A stretch of 64,000 bases of DNA, from the NCBI GenBank assembly GCA_031315865.1, contig JALDRJ010000002.1, positions 372,001 to 436,000 on the forward strand, given 5' to 3'. Below, piece after piece: positions 17,295 to 25,738 of this stretch. The translations under genes were made by a program, and so were the position numbers. Every line of letters begins with the position of its first letter. Position 1 is the first letter of the stretch. This DNA is from Nitrospirales bacterium (lineage in GTDB: Bacteria; Nitrospirota; Nitrospiria; Nitrospirales; UBA8639). A model generated the notes under the pieces. That model did no database searches. It saw only the letters and a program-made list of their open reading frames with translations, and was not told the DNA's origin.

Positions 17295-17744
17295 ATGCTA
17301 ACCCAAGCCATCAAAATTCTATTGGTCGAAAATGATCAAGAAGAAGTCTACTCTCTACAGGAAGCCTTGACGGTCTCTCAGATCGTGAGCGTCGACGTTC
17401 AGGAGGTGGAAGACGGGGAACAGGCTTTGGCCTACCTGCGCCAGGAGCACCCATTCCTGGATGTTCCGCGCCCCAATCTCATACTCCTAGACGTAAAATT
17501 GCCTGGCGTCAGCGGGCTCGAAGTCCTTGAAGAAATACATCAGGAACACCATTTACGACAGATTCCGATCGCCATCCTCTATCATGACAGCAAGCCACGT
17601 ATCTCGACCAAAATCCAAAAGCCACCCATGCCCCGCTACGTCTTCAAAAAACCCACCAATTGTAACGAATGGATCTACATCCTCCGTTGCATTGAAGATG
17701 TATGGCTCACGATTACAGGCATTCCCAGCCAACGCGTCCTGTAA
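17295..17744 (+). CDS. Single-domain response regulator, Rcp1-like, with unusual switch residues
   Basis: A 149-residue receiver domain without output domain. The acidic pocket is E12/D14 in LLVENDQEE, the phospho-acceptor is D66 in LLLDVKLPG, and the conserved lysine is in FKKP (118-119). The spacing with an insert before the aspartate resembles the Rcp1/cyanobacterial-phytochrome partner family. Where most have LTTS or VTA after the fourth strand, this protein has LYHDS, so the conserved switch Thr/Ser appears replaced by His97. No histidine kinase gene lies nearby; it is an orphan. Signalling partner unknown. Confidence 0.88.
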   Translation: MLTQAIKILLVENDQEEVYSLQEALTVSQIVSVDVQEVEDGEQALAYLRQEHPFLDVPRPNLILLDVKLPGVSGLEVLEEIHQEHHLRQIPIAILYHDSKPRISTKIQKPPMPRYVFKKPTNCNEWIYILRCIEDVWLTITGIPSQRVL

Positions 17745-17752
17745 ACACGTTG

Positions 17753-18943
17753 TCACTCATGCCCTCCGTCACGTTCCCTTCCGGACCGTTGACTCTTTCT
17801 ATTGAACCCACGAACCATCTTAAATTCGTAGAATCGGCATTCGAGATCTCCGTTGAATAATGGCACTTTACGGGTCGGCAACAGGCGAATCATCTTCGGC
17901 ACTCGCCGGTCTGCCGTCAGAATATAGACGCGCCAACCAGCATAGTGCTTCTTCAGGACATCACCAAATTGCGGATAAAACCTGGCAAGGTCCGCATACT
18001 CTCCGACCCGTATCCCGTAGGGCGGATTGGTGATGAGTACGCCTGGGGCTGATGGAGGGAGCGCATCGAGGACATCGGCATGTTGCAAATGTATCAGCTC
18101 TTGAAGCCCCAGACTTTCAACGTTCCTGCGTGCAACCTGTAACGCACTGTGATTGCGATCGACGCCGATCAACTTAAGGTCCACGGATTCATGCTGTTTG
18201 GCGATGCTCGCTTGACAGATCTTGTCCCACAGGCGAGCATCAAACCCACGGAGCTTTTGAAAGGCAAAGCGCCGCCCCAATCCGGGCGCCACTCGCTTGG
18301 CCATCTGTGCGGCTTCGATGAGAATCGTTCCACTCCCGCACATCGGATCTACCAACGGTTGTTCTTCCGTCCATCCTGAAAGTTTGAGCAAACCCGCAGC
18401 AAGATTTTCCCGCAACGGAGCTTCGGATTTTCCCTGAGGCCACCCACGTTTGAACAATGGCTCCCCAGTCGTATCGAGATAGATCGTCACGGTTTTCTCA
18501 TCAAGGAACCCGGTAATTTGCACATCCGGTGTGCGCGTATCGACGTTTGGTCGCACACATTTTTTCCTGGAAAAGGCGTCGCAGACTGCATCTTTTATGC
18601 GCAAGGTGACAAAGTCGAGACTTTTCAAGGGACAGTCTTTGGCCTGCACTCTTACCTTGATCGTCTGTTTGGCTGAAAACCATTCCCACCAGGAAATTCC
18701 AAGCACGAAGCGATAGACGTCTTGCTCACATTGGTACCCGGCGCGATCGATTTGCAAGAGAACACGGCTAGCGATTCGACTTTCGAGGTTCACGTGATAT
18801 CCGAGCGTGAAGGACCCTTGAAAACCGACGCCTCCCTGAATGGACCGTATATGCGATGCCCCCATTTGCTCTAATTCATCCGCTAACGCGGCTTCTAATC
18901 CTGGAGGACAGGAGGCAAAAAAGATATGACGAGACAAACTCAT
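17753..18943 (-). CDS. THUMP-domain class I RNA methyltransferase (RlmL-type)
   Basis: A 396-residue protein with an N-terminal ferredoxin-like plus THUMP region (about 1-170) and a C-terminal Rossmann methyltransferase. SAM binding is by DPMCGSGTILIEA, and the base-targeting motif IV is NPPYG in LITNPPYGIRVGE. This layout is the RlmL half of E. coli RlmKL, which makes N2-methylguanosine in 23S rRNA; the RlmK half is absent, as in most bacteria. A YpsC/TrmG10-like specificity is also possible. It converges with the receiver gene, eight bases apart. Confidence 0.88.
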   Translation of the reverse strand: MSLSRHIFFASCPPGLEAALADELEQMGASHIRSIQGGVGFQGSFTLGYHVNLESRIASRVLLQIDRAGYQCEQDVYRFVLGISWWEWFSAKQTIKVRVQAKDCPLKSLDFVTLRIKDAVCDAFSRKKCVRPNVDTRTPDVQITGFLDEKTVTIYLDTTGEPLFKRGWPQGKSEAPLRENLAAGLLKLSGWTEEQPLVDPMCGSGTILIEAAQMAKRVAPGLGRRFAFQKLRGFDARLWDKICQASIAKQHESVDLKLIGVDRNHSALQVARRNVESLGLQELIHLQHADVLDALPPSAPGVLITNPPYGIRVGEYADLARFYPQFGDVLKKHYAGWRVYILTADRRVPKMIRLLPTRKVPLFNGDLECRFYEFKMVRGFNRKSQRSGRERDGGHE

Positions 18944-19031
18944 GGCATGACAAAGGAAAACGTTGGAGTCGCGCGGACCGGATTCCGGAGATTCAAGAGC
19001 AGACCATGCTTGTTGACAGACAGCCGCATAT

Positions 19032-19349
19032 TTAATTGAGGTTGATCAGGTTCAAGGGAAAGTTATCATGATGAGGCGCATCGGGATGAGCGAATGAAAA
19101 GCCTCGCCCCTCTTGGTAATCAAGAGTCACCTCAACCATGCGCGGCGCACTGCGGCCCTCCACGGCAATGGTGAGTTGCTCGATTTCTTGAATTTCGTCA
19201 TCGGGTTGAGTGACATTGTCGAGCGTGATGCTGAACGTGATCTTACGTTCATCTTGATCATGAACCTGAATGCGCACGATGGGGTCTTCTGGATGTTCAC
19301 GAATGACGGCTTTTAGTTGTTGAATGGCCGAATGCGTAACCTTCATCAT
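19032..19349 (-). CDS. HesB/IscA-fold protein without cysteines
   Basis: A 105-residue protein that keeps the frame of the A-type Fe-S carrier fold: VTHSAIQQLKAVI at the start, a valine-rich core, and GRGFSFAHPDAP near the C-terminus, matching the family's GxGFxFxNPNA ending. It contains no cysteine at all, so the usual three Cys ligands (C and CxC) are missing and it cannot bind a cluster in the canonical way. The ATG overlaps the stop of the upstream hydroxyacid dehydrogenase gene (4 bases). It may be structural, bind another metal through its histidines, or be a relic. Fold call is by pattern only. Confidence 0.65.
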   Translation of the reverse strand: MMKVTHSAIQQLKAVIREHPEDPIVRIQVHDQDERKITFSITLDNVTQPDDEIQEIEQLTIAVEGRSAPRMVEVTLDYQEGRGFSFAHPDAPHHDNFPLNLINLN

Positions 19350-20350
19350 GCTCTCTCCTTTTTCGCGTTCCCGTAGACTTCAGGGTTTACGATAAACGGC
19401 AGCCGTTCTCCTTTGAGACCAGCCAAAAGATTGTCAGCGGTCATCACCGCCATCTTGCTTCTGGTAGCGACGGAAGCGCTGGCGATGTGCGGAACGATCA
19501 GACAATTGGACAGGGTTAACAGGCGGTCATTGACCGGAATCGGTTCAGGGTCCGTCACATCGAGTGCCGCATAGGCGATTACATGATGGCCGAGCGCTTC
19601 ATACAACGCATCTGAGTCAATCACCCGGCCTCGTGCCGTATTGATGAGGATCGAGCTGGTTTTCATTCGTTGAAGTTCTGTCTTGCCGATTAAATGATGC
19701 GTCTGAGGCGTTAACGGCACGTGCAAGCTCACGAAATCAGACTCTTTAAGAACAGTCTGAAAATCACGAAATTCCACATCCTGCAGGCCTTCGTCTTGAG
19801 GGCCAACCTGCTTTGATGCACAACAAGCAAGCACCCGCATGCTGAAACCTTTCGCCCGGCGGGCCATTGCCTGCCCGATTCGACCGAAACCCACGATGCC
19901 CAGGGTAGCTTCATGTAGATCTTGCCCAAGTAAGAACGTCGGACTCCAGGTCTTCCATCTGCCTTCTTTTACGAAACTGGCGCCTTCGACGACACGTCGA
20001 GCCGCCGCCATCATGAGGGCAAAGGCAAAGTCCGCCGTCGTCTCAGTCAACACTCCCGGCGTATAGCCCACCGGAATTCCTCGCCTCGTGCATTCCGCGA
20101 TATTGATATGATCATACCCGACGGCCATCGTGCTGACGACTTTCAGCGAACTCGCCACATCAAGCACAGGTTTATCGATTTGGTCTGTGAGTAAACACAC
20201 CAGACCTTTCGCCGATGGAACGTGTTCCATGAGCCATTCGGTGGGGACAACCGCCTCCTTTTCCCACATCCGCACCTCACAGAATCGATCCAGCAGGTCT
20301 AATCCCGCTTGGGGAATACGCCTTGTCAACAAAATAGGAGGCTTCGACAT
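19346..20350 (-). CDS. D-2-hydroxyacid dehydrogenase (glyoxylate/hydroxypyruvate reductase type)
   Basis: A 334-residue NAD(P)-dependent enzyme. The dinucleotide loop is GIVGFGRIGQAMARRAKG; the catalytic triad is Arg in NTARGRVID, Glu in DVTDPEPIP and His in PHIASAS. The overall form is that of GyaR/GRHPR, which reduce glyoxylate or hydroxypyruvate to glycolate or D-glycerate. It starts nine bases before the end of the antiporter gene's stop region on the same strand and overlaps the IscA-like gene by ATGA, so the three are probably one transcript. Exact substrate is inferred. Confidence 0.87.
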   Translation of the reverse strand: MSKPPILLTRRIPQAGLDLLDRFCEVRMWEKEAVVPTEWLMEHVPSAKGLVCLLTDQIDKPVLDVASSLKVVSTMAVGYDHINIAECTRRGIPVGYTPGVLTETTADFAFALMMAAARRVVEGASFVKEGRWKTWSPTFLLGQDLHEATLGIVGFGRIGQAMARRAKGFSMRVLACCASKQVGPQDEGLQDVEFRDFQTVLKESDFVSLHVPLTPQTHHLIGKTELQRMKTSSILINTARGRVIDSDALYEALGHHVIAYAALDVTDPEPIPVNDRLLTLSNCLIVPHIASASVATRSKMAVMTADNLLAGLKGERLPFIVNPEVYGNAKKERA

Positions 20351-20358
20351 GAGACGTT

Positions 20359-21408
20359 CTATCCGGCGAGCACAACGATGACAAACACCACATAGCAGAG
20401 GCCATTGAAGAGCAGATGCCAGGCTTTCACTGTCCCGGTCCTGACGAGAAACGACAGAAATGTGGCAGCCAACAGCGTCACGACCATTCCAATTAACGCT
20501 TCCGGTTTAGGGCTCCATGGCGTGATCAGGATCCCTAACGCAGGGAGAAGACTCCCCTGAAAAACCATGGCACCGGTAATATTCCCAAAGGCCAATGTAT
20601 CTCGTCCCCGCCGAATCCAAATAACACTGTTGACTTTTTCAGGAAGTTCAGTCGCCAATGGAATAATCAACAACGACAGAGCCAAGGCCGAGATTCCTAA
20701 GAGCGGCGCGAGGTGTTCCACGCCATACACGAAGCCCTTGGCTCCCAGCATGATCAACACAAACCCCAAGGCCAACTGCACAAGAATCACGAAGAGATGC
20801 GTCGGGAGTCCGATTTTCGAGAAATACAGGGGATGATCCGCTTCAGTCGCATGCCCGTCATGGACCAAGCTGGCCGACGCCCGAATCGTCACCAACAGGT
20901 AGAGTCCGTAGGACATCACCAGCAATACACTAATGCCTCCCCGTACTGTCGTCCAATCTTGCGGAACAAAAGCGGCAATGACGCCTAACGCGAAGACATA
21001 ATTGAACCAGGTTAAGTCTCGATTGAGCCCTGTCATTTCTGGCCGAAACACACCGTGCCATCCACGCTTTTGCGCAGCAAACCCAGCCATGAGCGCAAAC
21101 GCCAAGGTCGCGAGCATCAGGGGGGCGCCTAATATCGCTCCAACTCCAACTTCATGCCGGACTTCCATCGACCCTGAGCTCGACAGAATGGCGAAAACGG
21201 GCACCATCGTCTCAGGCAGAGCCGTTCCGACGGCGGCGAATACTGATCCTGTGACACCTTCTGAAATCCCGAGCCGTTCACCTAAATGCTCCAGAGAATT
21301 AGTAAAGACTTCGGCCCCGATAAGAATCACGACTAACGAAACGCAAAGAACGAGAATTTCCATAATGTATACAGTCTTTCTTGAGGCATTTTCATAACCG
21401 TCATTCAC
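20359..21408 (-). CDS. Sodium/calcium exchanger-family (CaCA) membrane protein
   Basis: A 349-residue protein with about ten hydrophobic helices in two inverted halves. The alpha repeats are GVTGSVFAAVGTALPETMVP (about residue 45) and PLATELPEKVNSVIWIRRGRD followed by AFGNITGAMVF (about residue 250), with the ion-coordinating glutamates (LPE in both). This is the YrbG/CaCA type that exchanges Na+ or H+ for Ca2+ or other cations. The ATG at residue 16 (21363) is a plausible alternative start because the first hydrophobic helix begins there. Confidence 0.87.
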   Translation of the reverse strand: MNDGYENASRKTVYIMEILVLCVSLVVILIGAEVFTNSLEHLGERLGISEGVTGSVFAAVGTALPETMVPVFAILSSSGSMEVRHEVGVGAILGAPLMLATLAFALMAGFAAQKRGWHGVFRPEMTGLNRDLTWFNYVFALGVIAAFVPQDWTTVRGGISVLLVMSYGLYLLVTIRASASLVHDGHATEADHPLYFSKIGLPTHLFVILVQLALGFVLIMLGAKGFVYGVEHLAPLLGISALALSLLIIPLATELPEKVNSVIWIRRGRDTLAFGNITGAMVFQGSLLPALGILITPWSPKPEALIGMVVTLLAATFLSFLVRTGTVKAWHLLFNGLCYVVFVIVVLAG

Positions 21409-21593
21409 GGCATGATTGACTGACGGATATCGAGCAGTCCTGGTGCGCGTTTTGCCAACCTTGCGACCTTACGATTTCATTGACTACACTAGAATATCTA
21501 TCAGGCAAAGATATGGTAAGACTTCCCTTTCATCTTTGACTTTCATGCTTGGGCGAACCATAGAGTCCTCAACGACAACCGGAATATTGAACG

Positions 21594-21746
21594 ATGACCG
21601 ACATCTCTAGCATCCTCATCCTCACACTCGTCGTATCCGTCTTGTACTTTTTGGTCCAACGATGGTGGCGTCACCGCCAAGCCGCCAAGCTAGCCGACAA
21701 GCTCCTCCAGGAAGTCGTCAAAGGAAAAGATTCATTTCGCCGCTAA
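21594..21746 (+). CDS. Small single-span membrane protein, 50 residues
   Basis: ATG at 21594 to TAA at 21744-21746. The protein starts with a short polar stretch, has one hydrophobic helix (about 6-22, ILILTLVVSVLYFLV), then a basic anchor QRWWRHRQ and a charged amphipathic C-terminus. Codon use is like its neighbours. It lies 76 bases upstream of the TPR gene on the same strand and may be co-transcribed. No family recognised; topology is N-out/C-in by the positive-inside rule. Confidence 0.45.
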   Translation: MTDISSILILTLVVSVLYFLVQRWWRHRQAAKLADKLLQEVVKGKDSFRR

Positions 21747-21822
21747 TCACAGCTTGATTTATATTCATTGCATCGTCACTTCGACTTGAGCACACTAACA
21801 CAATCAGGGCTCTCGAGGTTTC

Positions 21823-22614
21823 ATGACCGACAACAATGCTGCTCGTCTTGGTGAAATTTTCTTTCACCGCGGAGACCTCTGTAAGGCACGAGATTGCTAC
21901 ATCCAAGCCGTCAATGAAACGAGGCAACGAGGATCTGAAGAAGCGTTAGCCCATATGCTCGGCAATCTCGGCAATGTATACGCCTTACTCGAAGACCATA
22001 CTACTGCAGAAGCTCATTATCAGGAAGTACTTTCCCTTCAGCGTACGCAAAATGCCTGGGATGCCATCGGGCAGACGCTCGTTAACCTCGGCAACCTGAA
22101 GGCTGACACCGGCAAGGCCGAGTCTGCGATCGCCTACTATCTTGAAGCCCGCGACATCCTTCTTCAACAACAGAATGAACAGGCGTTAGGCACACTGTAC
22201 ACCAATCTGGCCCTCCAAGAAATTCATCTAGGCCAATCAACGGAGGCGATCGAACATTTTCAGCTAGCGTTGAACTATCATCGAAAAATCGGGAATGAGG
22301 ATGGACTGGCCGCTACGTATGCGCAGCTCGGAAAAGCCTACGTTATCACAGGCCAGTTGAAAAACGCTGAAGCCTGTTTGAACAACGCCTCAGAACATTT
22401 CATCAAACTCGCCAATAAACCAGGGGAAGCGGGAGCGCTTCGGTTGCTGGCCGATGTGTATCGTCAACGTGGCGATACGGTTTCCGCTCTTCGATGCATC
22501 GAGCAGGCGATAGAAATCGATCAACGGTACTCTTTACCTCAATATGAAGAAGATCAGCAATTCCGTGACCAATTAGACGACAGTGCTTCGAAATCAAATC
22601 CAGCCAGACGTTGA
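21823..22614 (+). CDS. Tetratricopeptide-repeat protein
   Basis: A 263-residue protein composed of about six consecutive TPR units with the usual 34-40 residue period (for example AHMLGNLGNVYALLEDHTTA, TLYTNLALQEIHLGQSTEA, AATYAQLGKAYVITGQ). It has no signal peptide and no additional domain, so it is a cytoplasmic protein-protein interaction scaffold. The longer, twelve-residue spaced repeats resemble the LGN/kinesin-light-chain style. A tiny membrane protein is encoded just upstream; a functional link is only a guess. Confidence 0.88.
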   Translation: MTDNNAARLGEIFFHRGDLCKARDCYIQAVNETRQRGSEEALAHMLGNLGNVYALLEDHTTAEAHYQEVLSLQRTQNAWDAIGQTLVNLGNLKADTGKAESAIAYYLEARDILLQQQNEQALGTLYTNLALQEIHLGQSTEAIEHFQLALNYHRKIGNEDGLAATYAQLGKAYVITGQLKNAEACLNNASEHFIKLANKPGEAGALRLLADVYRQRGDTVSALRCIEQAIEIDQRYSLPQYEEDQQFRDQLDDSASKSNPARR

Positions 22615-22911
22615 ACTTCTGATACCACTAATCCGCTAACCAATGGCAGGGCTGTTCGTGATAGCCGTTTCCAATAACTTCCGTCTGGTTCAACGTCGTA
22701 CCGCGCGGAGTTTGTCGTCTGTATCGATTAGCACCTAACTGGATTCGCTGTAACTCACATGACCTCAGCCAGGCTCCAGCAGATACGATCATTACTCACA
22801 CGATCACCCCACTGAGACTAAAGAGAGCCGCCGCCGACCAACAGATCAGGGATCGTCGAATGCCTGGTTGATTCAGGGTATGGTTGTCATCGTATGGCTC
22901 AGCGGATTAGT
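22615..22911. repeat. Intergenic stretch bounded by an 11-base inverted repeat
   Basis: ACTAATCCGCT (22627-22637) and AGCGGATTAGT (22901-22911) face each other across about 263 bases; outside them GATAC and ATCC extend the match imperfectly. The right copy contains the TAA stop of the SprT-like gene. No coding frame or clear promoter was seen between them. It could be a small non-autonomous element, but terminal duplications are not obvious. Confidence 0.35.
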
Positions 22912-23590
22912 ATCCTGAAAAGTTAAAGGCTAATTGCTGAGGTGAAAGGTTCTCTTCAAACTGGTTTGACTGGCGGCACATCGGAGAAATGGAATGAACC
23001 GCTTCCGATAGAGGCTCCCGTCTTTCCTCCTGATCGCTCCCAAACACTTCCCGTAAGGGCCCTGAGCAGATGCCACAGCGGTGGCGTCGAGGAGAAATCG
23101 TTCGGCGTTGACGAGGATAGGTCATACCACAAGCGACACATCTCCATCGATACTTGCAGAACTTTTCAACTTCCTCATATAACGTGTGCCGGATCGTAAT
23201 ACCGAGACCGTCCTGATTCATACGAAGCATCATCTCAGAAAAATCACGACCATGATTCGGACATTTTTTCTTGATATCATACTGCCATTGATGAATCATT
23301 TCATGCGCCAAGGTCCGAATAATCTCTGCTTCAGGCTGATGACGCAACAGCGGGAATGAGAGTCTGATACAACGGGCTGCTCCATGCCGTTCCTCTCGAC
23401 TCACATGCCGGCTACGTGGGCCGACCTGACTCACAAACATCCCCGATGATGCCGTCAGCCGGGAGCTCCACTCAATCCTGATAGAAGGTAGCCGATCTTC
23501 AAAATACCGGCGAGAAAGACGAGCCCACCGGTCCTGAAGATCCGGGATCGTTACCGGAACTGTTTGTGAGAGAGAATGGAGAGCTTTCAC
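22907..23590 (-). CDS. SprT-like zinc metalloprotease-domain protein
   Basis: A 227-residue protein. The catalytic zinc site is HEMIH (HExxH) in TLAHEMIHQWQYD, about residue 91, with a third ligand likely in the CPNHGRDFSEMM segment. A C-terminal zinc ribbon has WRCVACGMTYPR and HRCGICSGP, four cysteines in two pairs. The same order (SprT domain then zinc ribbon) is found in SprT/Spartan-type proteins. In eukaryotes these cut DNA-protein crosslinks; bacterial SprT function is poorly known. It converges with the TPR gene. Confidence 0.85.
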   Translation of the reverse strand: MKALHSLSQTVPVTIPDLQDRWARLSRRYFEDRLPSIRIEWSSRLTASSGMFVSQVGPRSRHVSREERHGAARCIRLSFPLLRHQPEAEIIRTLAHEMIHQWQYDIKKKCPNHGRDFSEMMLRMNQDGLGITIRHTLYEEVEKFCKYRWRCVACGMTYPRQRRTISPRRHRCGICSGPLREVFGSDQEERREPLSEAVHSISPMCRQSNQFEENLSPQQLAFNFSGY

Positions 23591-23780
23591 AGGGGGTCAA
23601 ACATCGACGTTCTGTACACGATCAAGTCCCTGATGATAGCATTTTTACTTCCATATCCAAAATAACCTTCATTTTTTCACGCTGCCAGCCGACAAGAAGG
23701 GAAAGGCCTTCACGAGACCTCTCTTGGGGATTCAGCTGGCACGTGAGCGCACGCTGAGGATCGGCTCAGCTCACTATCCT

Positions 23781-24272
23781 ATGACTAACGCCCCTACTCG
23801 TCAGGACGATGAGTCGTTCATGCTGATGGCCCTGAAACAAGCCAACATGGCTTTCGTGGAGGGAGAAGTACCGGTCGGGGCCGTCATCATTCGAGATCGT
23901 CAGGTGATCGGCAGTGGGTACAACACGCGGGAAAGGGATCAAGACCCCACGGCTCACGCTGAAATGACCGCGATTCGAGCAGCCGCCTCCCGACAAGGAA
24001 GTTGGCGGCTCAATAATGCGACGTTGTACGTAACATTAGAACCATGTGCGATGTGTGCGGGAGCCTTAGTTCAAGCCAGGATTGGAAGGGTGGTTTTTGG
24101 GGCTTCAGACCCTAAAAGTCGGGCTTACGGATCGCTTGTCGACTTTCTCGCTGAGCCCCACTTTAACCATTTAGTGGAAGTGCAGGGAGGGATCTTGGAG
24201 GATACATGCAGTACTCTTCTGCAATCATTTTTCAAAAACCTACGGGATAATCATGTCATCAACCCAGAATAA
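23781..24272 (+). CDS. tadA: tRNA-specific adenosine deaminase
   Basis: A zinc deaminase of about 163 residues converting A34 of tRNA-Arg(ACG) to inosine. The HAE motif is in TAHAEMTAIRAA and PCxxC is EPCAMCAGALVQARI, giving the Zn ligands, followed by FGASDPKSRAYGS typical of TadA. The frame is open upstream to a TTG at 23724, but family proteins begin near MTNAPTRQDDESFM, so the ATG at 23781 is chosen; an ATG at 23820 is an alternative. Its end overlaps the following lipoprotein gene by 20 bases. Confidence 0.95.
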   Translation: MTNAPTRQDDESFMLMALKQANMAFVEGEVPVGAVIIRDRQVIGSGYNTRERDQDPTAHAEMTAIRAAASRQGSWRLNNATLYVTLEPCAMCAGALVQARIGRVVFGASDPKSRAYGSLVDFLAEPHFNHLVEVQGGILEDTCSTLLQSFFKNLRDNHVINPE

Positions 24273-24624
24273 AACCCCACAATCTATCGCGCGTGATGCC
24301 TGTATTCACTCAGCCAGCAAATGGCTCATGGTGTGTGCGTTACTCCTCATCGGAGCCGCAGGATGCAAGAACAATAACTCGGTCCTGCAAACCTGGGTGG
24401 GCAAGTCGGAGTCAGAACTCATCGCCAATTGGGGGAATCCGGATTTACGGAACACATTTGCCAATGGAGAAAAGATCTATACGTGGATCGATCAAGGAAA
24501 GAATCAATACGGTCCCTTTACCTGCCAAAAATCCATGACGATTAATCATAACCATACCATCACCAAGGGTATCTCCCGTGGCTGTCCTTCCCTGTCACTC
24601 ATCGCCTCTTCTTCCAAGCAATAA
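24253..24624 (+). CDS. Lipoprotein with SmpA/BamE-like motif
   Basis: A 123-residue protein with a long N-region, a hydrophobic stretch (about 24-36) and a lipobox LIGAAGC ending at Cys38, so it should be lipid-anchored. After it, WVGKSESELIANWGNPDLRNTF and GEKIYTWID resemble the SmpA/OmlA (BamE-like) motif around GxSExEL-xxxWGxP. Mature part is short (about 86 residues). BamE helps the outer-membrane assembly machine, but small SmpA-domain lipoproteins are widespread and mostly uncharacterised. It starts inside the tadA end, so translation is coupled. Confidence 0.75.
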   Translation: MSSTQNKTPQSIARDACIHSASKWLMVCALLLIGAAGCKNNNSVLQTWVGKSESELIANWGNPDLRNTFANGEKIYTWIDQGKNQYGPFTCQKSMTINHNHTITKGISRGCPSLSLIASSSKQ

Positions 24625-24775
24625 TCTCTCTTTTGCATCTTTTGCGTGTCCGGGCATAGATCAGGTAGTATCCGGAACATTGAAGCCCTTGAAAAGAATG
24701 TGATACCAACTATTACATTCTTCACCTGACAGTAATTGATTCACCAAATAAGCTCCACATTATCATAGGAAACAC

Positions 24776-24865
24776 GGAGAGGTGCTGGAGTCCGGTCGAT
24801 CAGGACGGTCTCGAAAACCGTTGTCCCGTAAGGGACCGTGGGTTCAAATCCCACCCTCTCCGCCA
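24776..24865 (+). tRNA. tRNA-Ser (anticodon CGA)
   Basis: Acceptor GGAGAGG (24776-24782) pairs with CCTCTCC (24855-24861); the discriminator is G and CCA is encoded (24863-24865). The anticodon loop CTCGAAA gives anticodon CGA for UCG codons. A long variable arm (GTCCC/GGGAC) and a T-arm GTGGGTTCAAATCCCAC confirm a class II serine tRNA. It is a single tRNA gene. About 180 bases to the next gene contain only a 6-bp AAGGGG/CCCCTT hairpin at 24957-24972. Confidence 0.97.
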
Positions 24866-25042
24866 GCCTTTGTTGCGCACTATAAAATTCACGAAAAACA
24901 CTCTCCAAGTCAAACTCATGCTCAATTTCAGGATGGGATTTGACAGGGGATTTTGAAAGGGGTATTCCCCTTCACGGGGCGATAGGAGAAAAGTAGGGAA
25001 ATACTAAATACGGCAAGAAAGTCGTCTTACTTTCAGAATCCG

Positions 25043-25456
25043 TTACCACACACCCTGCTGGTGAAGTTTAACGAACCCCTTCATCACGTCCCGTCGACTG
25101 ATTTGGCCTACAAGCCGGTTTTCTTTTAAGACCGGAAACCGGCGATACGGGGTCTTGGTGAAGAGTTCGGCTATTTCGATGATGCTGGCATCTACTTCGA
25201 CAGCCTTCACCTCTTTGGTCATATAATCCCCCACGGTCCCTCCCCATTCGTCATGATAGGCCGCGTTCAACCCAACGCGAAGACAATCGCTTTCGGAGAG
25301 AAGCCCCACAAGGTTTCCCCTCAGGTCGATCACCGCAGCTCCTGACAGCCAATTTTCTACGAGAATTTTCATCGCTTCATGAATGTCCATGTCAGGGGTA
25401 AACGTCACAGGGTTGGTTTTCATAAAATCTTTGATCAGAAATGTGTTCAATGTCAT
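25043..25456 (-). CDS. Protein with two CBS domains
   Basis: A 137-residue protein that is just a CBS pair (Bateman module): IKDFMKTNPVTFTPDMDIHEAMKIL with GNLVGLLSESD, then VGDYMTKEVKAVEVDASIIEIAELF with NRLVGQISRRD. CBS pairs bind adenine nucleotides or similar ligands and sense energy state. It lies 57 bases after the nqrM stop on the same strand, so it could be read from the sodium-pump operon, but this is uncertain. A second CBS protein occurs at 60809-61201. Confidence 0.9.
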   Translation of the reverse strand: MTLNTFLIKDFMKTNPVTFTPDMDIHEAMKILVENWLSGAAVIDLRGNLVGLLSESDCLRVGLNAAYHDEWGGTVGDYMTKEVKAVEVDASIIEIAELFTKTPYRRFPVLKENRLVGQISRRDVMKGFVKLHQQGVW

Positions 25457-25513
25457 GAAACACCTTTACTGCCAGGACATGTGGGTACGAGAGTTTTCCT
25501 GGCTACGTCTTCT

Positions 25514-25738
25514 TTATGTTATGGACGATTTTTGATATTTCCTCTGATCATGGGGACAGGGATCGCTTATCGACTTCTCCGTTTCACAAGGCATGGGACA
25601 CACCATGCAATCGAGCCCTTGAATGGTTTTCAGTCCCCCGCAACTTCCTTGTAGACTTTTCCGTCCGGCAAGAACTCCAAGAGCCATCCCGACAACGGCC
25701 AAGATCATCAAGAGAAACGCGGCGCCAACGAGTATCAT
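25514..25738 (-). CDS. nqrM: Na+-NQR maturation protein NqrM
   Basis: A 74-residue protein with one N-terminal membrane helix (about 1-24) and a cysteine signature Cys33 (GSCGGL), Cys44, Cys47 and Cys51 (CMVCPMPC). This is the DUF539/NqrM pattern. NqrM is required, with ApbE, for assembling Na+-NQR and is thought to deliver iron to the NqrD/NqrE site. Its ATG overlaps the end of apbE by four bases, completing an nqrABCDEF-apbE-nqrM unit. Short families like this are easily missed; the four cysteines and context make it convincing. Confidence 0.9.
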   Translation of the reverse strand: MILVGAAFLLMILAVVGMALGVLAGRKSLQGSCGGLKTIQGLDCMVCPMPCETEKSISDPCPHDQRKYQKSSIT

